Below are positions 60,011-64,000 of a stretch of DNA of 64,000 nucleotides, in pieces. The position numbers and the translations under genes were made by a program. The DNA lies in assembly GCF_014645835.1 (NCBI RefSeq), contig NZ_BMMM01000028.1, forward strand, positions 62,001-126,000, read 5' to 3'. The notes below the pieces were generated by a model. That model searched no databases and was not told the origin of the DNA. It worked only from the letters and a program-made list of their open reading frames with translations. How positions within the stretch are numbered: the stretch's first letter is position 1; each line of letters begins with the position of its first letter. The stretch is from Streptomyces albiflavescens. GTDB lineage: Bacteria > Actinomycetota > Actinomycetes > Streptomycetales > Streptomycetaceae.

Positions 60011-62074
60011 CTACTGGATCTCGCCCAACACCCCGAGGATCGCCCGCTCGTCCTCCGCCGCCGTCAGCCGCTCCCGGAACCCGGGATCCATCAACTTGCG
60101 CGACAGCAGCGCCAGAATCCGCAGATGTTCGTCGCCCGCGGCCGCCTCCGGTACGGAGATCATGAAGACCAGCTTGGCCTTCGTCCCGTCGAGCGCACCC
60201 CACTCGATGCCCTCGGCGGACCGCGCGAACCCGACGACCGGCGCGGTCACCGCATCCGTCTTGGCGTGCGGAATCGCGATCTCCTCCCCGAGCCCCGTCG
60301 TCCCCTGCTCCTCCCGCCGCAGGGCCGTCCGCACCAACTCCTCCACATCGGCGACCTTCCCGGTGGAGGCCAGCAGCCCGGCCATCTCCCGAATCGCGGA
60401 CTCCTTGTCCCGGGATTCGAGCCGAACCTTGACGGTCCGCTCGGTGAGGTAGCCGGAGAGGACTTCGGCCTCGGCATCGTCCGAAGCAATACCGGACGTC
60501 GTCTGTACGGCGGTGGGGGTGGCGGTGGGGGTAGCGGTGGGGGTGGCCGCGGCGATGCCGGCGCCCACGCCGGCGAACGCCGGCTCGGGCGCGCGCCGAG
60601 GCGTGGGCGCCAGTGCCTCCCCGCGCCGCTTGCGCTCACTGAGGTCGACCAGGGTGACGGTCGTCAGCGCCGTCACCGCCGTGCCGATGAGCACGGCGAC
60701 GAAGAACATCGGTACGCCGCCCACGGCACCCAGCACCGCCACGATCGGCCCACCATGCGGGACCGCGTCCTTGACCCCGGCGAGCCCGGCGACCGCTCCG
60801 GCGATCGCGCCGCCGAGCATGTTCGCGGGGATGACCTGCGCGGGCCGCGCGGCCGCGAACGGAATCGCGCCCTCGGAGATGCCGAAGCAGCCCATGAACA
60901 GCGAGGCCAACCCGGTCTCGCGCTCCTGCTCGGTGTAGAGCCGCTTCCGGATCAGCGTCGCCACGCCCTGCCCGAGCGGCATGACGGGAATCGCGGCCGC
61001 GCACATGCCCATGACGGTCTGATTGCCGGTCGCGATGAGCCCGGCACCGAAGAGGAAGGCCGTCTTGTTGACCGGCCCGCCCATGTCGAACGCGATCATG
61101 AGGCCGAGAATCGCGCCGAGCAACACGGCGCTCGACCCCGTCATCCCGCTCAGCCAGTTGGTCAGATGCTCGAAGACCCAGGAGATGGGCTTGCCGATGA
61201 CGTAGATGAAGAACAGGCCGAGCGCCGTCGTCGCCACGATCGGGATCACGATGATCGGCATGATCGGCCGCACGAACTTCGGCACCCTGACCTTCTTGAT
61301 CCACAGCACCAGATAACCGGCCAGGAATCCGGTCACGATCGCTCCGATGAAGCCCGCGCCCGCCTTGGAGTCGTACAGCGAACCGGTGTTGGCGATCCAG
61401 CCGCCGATCATGCCGGGAACCAGCGCCGGCCGGTCTCCGATCGCGTACGCGATGTAGCCGGACAGGATCGGCACCATCAGCGTGAAGCCGATGACGCCGA
61501 TGTTGTTGACGTCCATCCAGAAGGAGTCCTTCGGGATGACCAGACCGCCGGACGGGTCCGTGTGTCCGCCGAGCGAGAGGGATATCGCGATCAGCAGCCC
61601 GCCGACCACGACGAACGGGATCATGTAACTGACCCCGTTCATCAGCGCCTTGTACGCCAGGCTCCGCTCCTTGCCGCCGCCGCTCGTCGCCACGGCGGTA
61701 CCGCCCGCCGTGTGCACGGGCGCCGAGCGCACCCGCTCGATCAGCCGCTCCGGATGGTGAATCCCCTCGGCGACCCCGACGGTGATGACCCGCTTCCCCG
61801 CGAACCGGCTCAGGTCCACGTCCTTGTCGGCAGCGACGATGACGCCGTCCGCAGCTCTGACATCGTTGTCATCCAATATGTTTTCGGCCCCGATGGATCC
61901 CTGCGTCTCCACCTTCATCTCGATACCGAGGCGCTCCGCGGCCTGCGCGAGCTTCTCGGCCGCCATGTACGTGTGGGCGATGCCGGTCGGGCATGCGGTC
62001 ACCGCGAGCAGCTTCAACCGCTTCTGCTCGCCGCCGCCGTTGCCCGTGGGGGGAGGGCCGGCCGGACTGGTCAC
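60011..62074 (-). CDS. Fructose-type PTS permease, fused IIB-IIC-IIA
   Basis: A 687-residue phosphotransferase permease. The order is IIB (residues 20-120, phospho-Cys in AVTACPTGIAHTYMAAE), IIC (about 140-490, about ten helices, with MGGPVNKTAFLFGAG) and IIA (540-687, phospho-His in IPHAKTDAV). The IIC-IIA linker has an ATPT repeat. It imports a sugar, probably fructose, as the phosphate. The start is GTG 62074 with GGAGAT just upstream; an ATG two bases upstream is followed at once by TGA. Neither fruK nor a fru regulator is beside it, so it is not the usual fruRKA arrangement. Confidence 0.93.
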   Translation of the reverse strand: MTSPAGPPPTGNGGGEQKRLKLLAVTACPTGIAHTYMAAEKLAQAAERLGIEMKVETQGSIGAENILDDNDVRAADGVIVAADKDVDLSRFAGKRVITVGVAEGIHHPERLIERVRSAPVHTAGGTAVATSGGGKERSLAYKALMNGVSYMIPFVVVGGLLIAISLSLGGHTDPSGGLVIPKDSFWMDVNNIGVIGFTLMVPILSGYIAYAIGDRPALVPGMIGGWIANTGSLYDSKAGAGFIGAIVTGFLAGYLVLWIKKVRVPKFVRPIMPIIVIPIVATTALGLFFIYVIGKPISWVFEHLTNWLSGMTGSSAVLLGAILGLMIAFDMGGPVNKTAFLFGAGLIATGNQTVMGMCAAAIPVMPLGQGVATLIRKRLYTEQERETGLASLFMGCFGISEGAIPFAAARPAQVIPANMLGGAIAGAVAGLAGVKDAVPHGGPIVAVLGAVGGVPMFFVAVLIGTAVTALTTVTLVDLSERKRRGEALAPTPRRAPEPAFAGVGAGIAAATPTATPTATPTAVQTTSGIASDDAEAEVLSGYLTERTVKVRLESRDKESAIREMAGLLASTGKVADVEELVRTALRREEQGTTGLGEEIAIPHAKTDAVTAPVVGFARSAEGIEWGALDGTKAKLVFMISVPEAAAGDEHLRILALLSRKLMDPGFRERLTAAEDERAILGVLGEIQ

Positions 62075-62573
62075 ATGGATCTCCTCACGCCTTTGACGCC
62101 TTCGTCACGCGGAGCGCCGTCCCGGACGCCCCGCAAGATCGCTCGCATGGCCGCGATCCCCCCGCATCCTGCACCACCCGCGCCCAGGATCGAAAGCTCC
62201 GAACCTCCCTTGATGCCCTGGTCCGATGGCCCCTGTCGGGCCTGTCGAGGACCGGCTGCTATCGATCCCTAGGACGTTCCGTCATGGGCCTGATGCCGGT
62301 GCACGGGACCCCGCGGTGTCCGGAGGCGGGCTGGGGAGGGCCGGGTCCGCCGGTGTAGCTTGGTGACTGAGCCAGACGTCGCTGCTGATGGCGGTCGGGC
62401 GGTCCCACCGCGGACCGGCCGAGGGAGAGAGGGCCTCCGACGGACTGCGCTGCGCGCACCAGGCACTCGTGTGCCGTGCTGGGCACGTCCGTGCCTCGCT
62501 CGGGCATGCGTATGCCAGCCGCCGCGCAGACCAGCCGTATCCACCTCGCCCCGATCCCGAGGAGCAGCTCTCC
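62075..62573. other. Divergent region between the PTS permease and ahcY
   Basis: This 499-bp gap has no convincing gene. Its right end carries three evenly spaced small inverted repeats at 62462-62516 in the ahcY leader. No SAM or SAH riboswitch consensus was recognised. Confidence 0.6.
62462..62516 (+). promoter_or_regulatory. Three phased GGCAY-N4-RTGCC hairpins upstream of ahcY
   Basis: Inverted repeats GGCAC-TCGT-GTGCC (62462), GGCAC-GTCC-GTGCC (62482) and GGCAT-GCGT-ATGCC (62503) are 14 bases each, 20 to 21 bases apart. They lie 57-112 bp before the ahcY start and may be operator sites or an RNA element. Confidence 0.5.
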
Positions 62574-64000
62574 ATGACGACTGTCGACAACCGACAGGAC
62601 TTCAAGGTCGCCGACCTCTCCCTGGCCGCCTTCGGCCGCAAGGAGATCACCCTCGCCGAGCACGAGATGCCCGGCCTGATGTCGATCCGCAAGGAGTACG
62701 CAGACGCGCAGCCCCTCGCGGGCGCCCGCGTCACCGGCTCCCTGCACATGACGGTGCAGACCGCCGTCCTCATCGAGACCCTGGTCGCCCTGGGAGCCGA
62801 GGTCCGCTGGGCCTCCTGCAACATCTTCTCCACCCAGGACCACGCCGCCGCCGCCATCGCCGTCGGCCCGAACGGCACGCCCGAGAACCCGCAGGGCGTC
62901 CCGGTCTTCGCCTGGAAGGGCGAGACCCTGGAGGAGTACTGGTGGTGCACGGAGCAGGCGCTGTCCTGGCCGAACAGCCCCACCGGCGGTCCGAACATGA
63001 TCCTGGACGACGGCGGTGACGCCACCCTCCTCGTCCACAAGGGTGTCGAGTACGAGAAGGACGGCAAGGTCCCCTCGGTCGACACCGCCGAGTCCGACGA
63101 GCACCGCGTCATCCTCGAACTCCTGCACCGCACCATCACCGACGGCTCGCAGAAGTGGACCCAGCTCGCCTCGGAGATCCGCGGCGTGACCGAGGAGACC
63201 ACCACCGGCGTCCACCGCCTGTACGAGATGCACCGCGACGGCACCCTGCTGTTCCCGGCGATCAACGTGAACGACGCCGTCACCAAGTCGAAGTTCGACA
63301 ACAAGTACGGCTGCCGCCACTCCCTGATCGACGGCATCAACCGCGCCACCGACACCCTCATCGGCGGCAAGACCGCCGTCGTCTGCGGCTATGGCGACGT
63401 GGGCAAGGGCTGCGCGGAGTCCCTGCGCGGACAGGGCGCCCGCGTGATCATCACCGAGATCGACCCGATCTGCGCCCTGCAGGCGGCGATGGACGGCTAC
63501 CAGGTCACGACCCTCGACGAGGTCATCGACAAGGCCGACATCTTCGTCACCACGACGGGCAACAAGGACATCATCATGGCCGCGGACATGGCCAAGATGA
63601 AGCACCAGGCGATCGTCGGCAACATCGGTCACTTCGACAACGAGATCGACATGGCCGGCCTCGCCAAGATCCCCGGCATCGTCAAGGACGAGGTCAAGCC
63701 CCAGGTCCACACCTGGAAGTTCTCCAACGGCAAGGTCATCATCGTGCTGTCCGAGGGCCGCCTGCTGAACCTGGGCAACGCGACCGGCCACCCGTCCTTC
63801 GTGATGTCCAACTCGTTCGCGGACCAGACGCTGGCCCAGATCGAGCTGTTCACCAAGCCCGAGGAGTACCCGACCGATGTCTACGTGCTGCCCAAGCACC
63901 TGGACGAGAAGGTCGCCCGCCTCCACCTCGACGCGCTCGGCGTGAAGCTCACGATGCTCCGCCCCGAGCAGGCCGCGTACATCGGTGTCGAGGTCGAGGG
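62574..64000 (+). CDS. ahcY: Adenosylhomocysteinase, 3' end cut by the window
   Basis: SahH/AhcY hydrolyses S-adenosylhomocysteine to adenosine and homocysteine with bound NAD, which keeps methylation going. Visible motifs are [16 protein letters not shown], then [17 protein letters not shown], the NAD-binding [17 protein letters not shown] and [15 protein letters not shown]. 475 codons are inside the window; the usual length is near 485, so only the conserved end is missing. The ATG has GAGGAG upstream. The three phased hairpins in its leader suggest its own control; the divergent PTS permease is unrelated. Confidence 0.96.
   Translation, partial: MTTVDNRQDFKVADLSLAAFGRKEITLAEHEMPGLMSIRKEYADAQPLAGARVTGSLHMTVQTAVLIETLVALGAEVRWASCNIFSTQDHAAAAIAVGPNGTPENPQGVPVFAWKGETLEEYWWCTEQALSWPNSPTGGPNMILDDGGDATLLVHKGVEYEKDGKVPSVDTAESDEHRVILELLHRTITDGSQKWTQLASEIRGVTEETTTGVHRLYEMHRDGTLLFPAINVNDAVTKSKFDNKYGCRHSLIDGINRATDTLIGGKTAVVCGYGDVGKGCAESLRGQGARVIITEIDPICALQAAMDGYQVTTLDEVIDKADIFVTTTGNKDIIMAADMAKMKHQAIVGNIGHFDNEIDMAGLAKIPGIVKDEVKPQVHTWKFSNGKVIIVLSEGRLLNLGNATGHPSFVMSNSFADQTLAQIELFTKPEEYPTDVYVLPKHLDEKVARLHLDALGVKLTMLRPEQAAYIGVEVE

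Noticed and set aside
62075-62573. SAM or SAH riboswitch upstream of ahcY
   Set aside because: None of the conserved core blocks of the riboswitch classes I know were seen; only three small hairpins are present.
1-64000. CRISPR arrays, insertion sequences, prophage or integrated element
   Set aside because: No transposase, integrase, phage gene or spaced repeat with unique spacers was found; all repeats are short tandem types.

Overview
The window is chromosomal DNA from a high-GC actinomycete, almost certainly a Streptomyces. The evidence is strong G/C third-position bias, many GTG and TTG starts, frequent 4-bp stop/start overlaps, a full-length 87-residue WhiB, F420 biosynthesis genes, an LAxTG-type sortase substrate and five LytR-CpsA-Psr (LCP) paralogues. 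The window opens inside a hutI gene and closes inside ahcY. It looks like conserved core chromosome: no insertion sequence, prophage, integrase, tRNA, rRNA or CRISPR array was found. From general knowledge the gene order resembles the purK-purE / acyl-CoA dehydrogenase / LCP / manC / fbiAB / whiB / manB / manA / sahH region of mycobacteria and the whiB region of S. coelicolor.

Layout. 0-5 kb: hutI end, a membrane protein fusing sigma-like, zinc-finger and RICIN regions, and a SigB/SigF-type sigma factor with an anti-anti-sigma (STAS) and an anti-sigma (HATPase) gene. 4.8-9 kb: a secreted/cell-wall cluster with two sortase-anchored proteins flanking a DUF916-like and an Ig-like membrane protein. 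9-13.3 kb: POT peptide transporter and a two-component system. 13.6-18.5 kb: GtrA-like flippase, purK-purE-dipeptidase coupled operon, and a second dipeptidase copy that has lost all its metal ligands. 18.6-25.8 kb: two VOC proteins, a CGNR regulator with a conspicuous operator-like array, AI-2E permease, UDP-glucose dehydrogenase, acyl-CoA dehydrogenase, HAD hydrolase and a 16-cysteine copper-storage-like protein. 25.9-35.8 kb: five LCP cell-wall ligases with a glycosyltransferase and a thioesterase. 36-44 kb: TIGR03089 protein, PGRP amidase, mannose-1-phosphate guanylyltransferase, AlkA-like glycosylase, fbiB-fbiA and a cysteine dioxygenase. 44.8-59 kb: whiB, a giant GT2 membrane protein with a DUF5719 partner, a zincin-like protein, DUF3499, lactate permease, manB, a Trm112-like protein, a SIS protein, manA and a CDF transporter. 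59-64 kb: an atypical signal peptidase, a fused PTS permease and ahcY.

How the genes work together. Much of the window serves the cell envelope. ManA, ManB and the ManC-like enzyme supply GDP-mannose; UDP-glucose dehydrogenase supplies UDP-glucuronate; GT2 enzymes and GtrA assemble or move glycans; LCP proteins attach glycopolymers to peptidoglycan; the PGRP amidase and sortase substrates act outside. WhiB and the sigma/anti-sigma module are developmental or stress regulators within this envelope block.

Non-coding structure. Strong hairpin terminators separate most convergent genes. Several gaps hold short tandem repeats (units of 14, 16, 25, 36 and 38 bp). At four genes (histidine kinase, VOC protein, whiB, signal peptidase) a duplicated unit spans the stop codon. 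Regularly spaced palindromes or direct repeats lie upstream of the CGNR gene, DUF3499, ahcY and one LCP/glycosyltransferase pair, and are candidate operators. All calls rest on reading the sequence without database searches.
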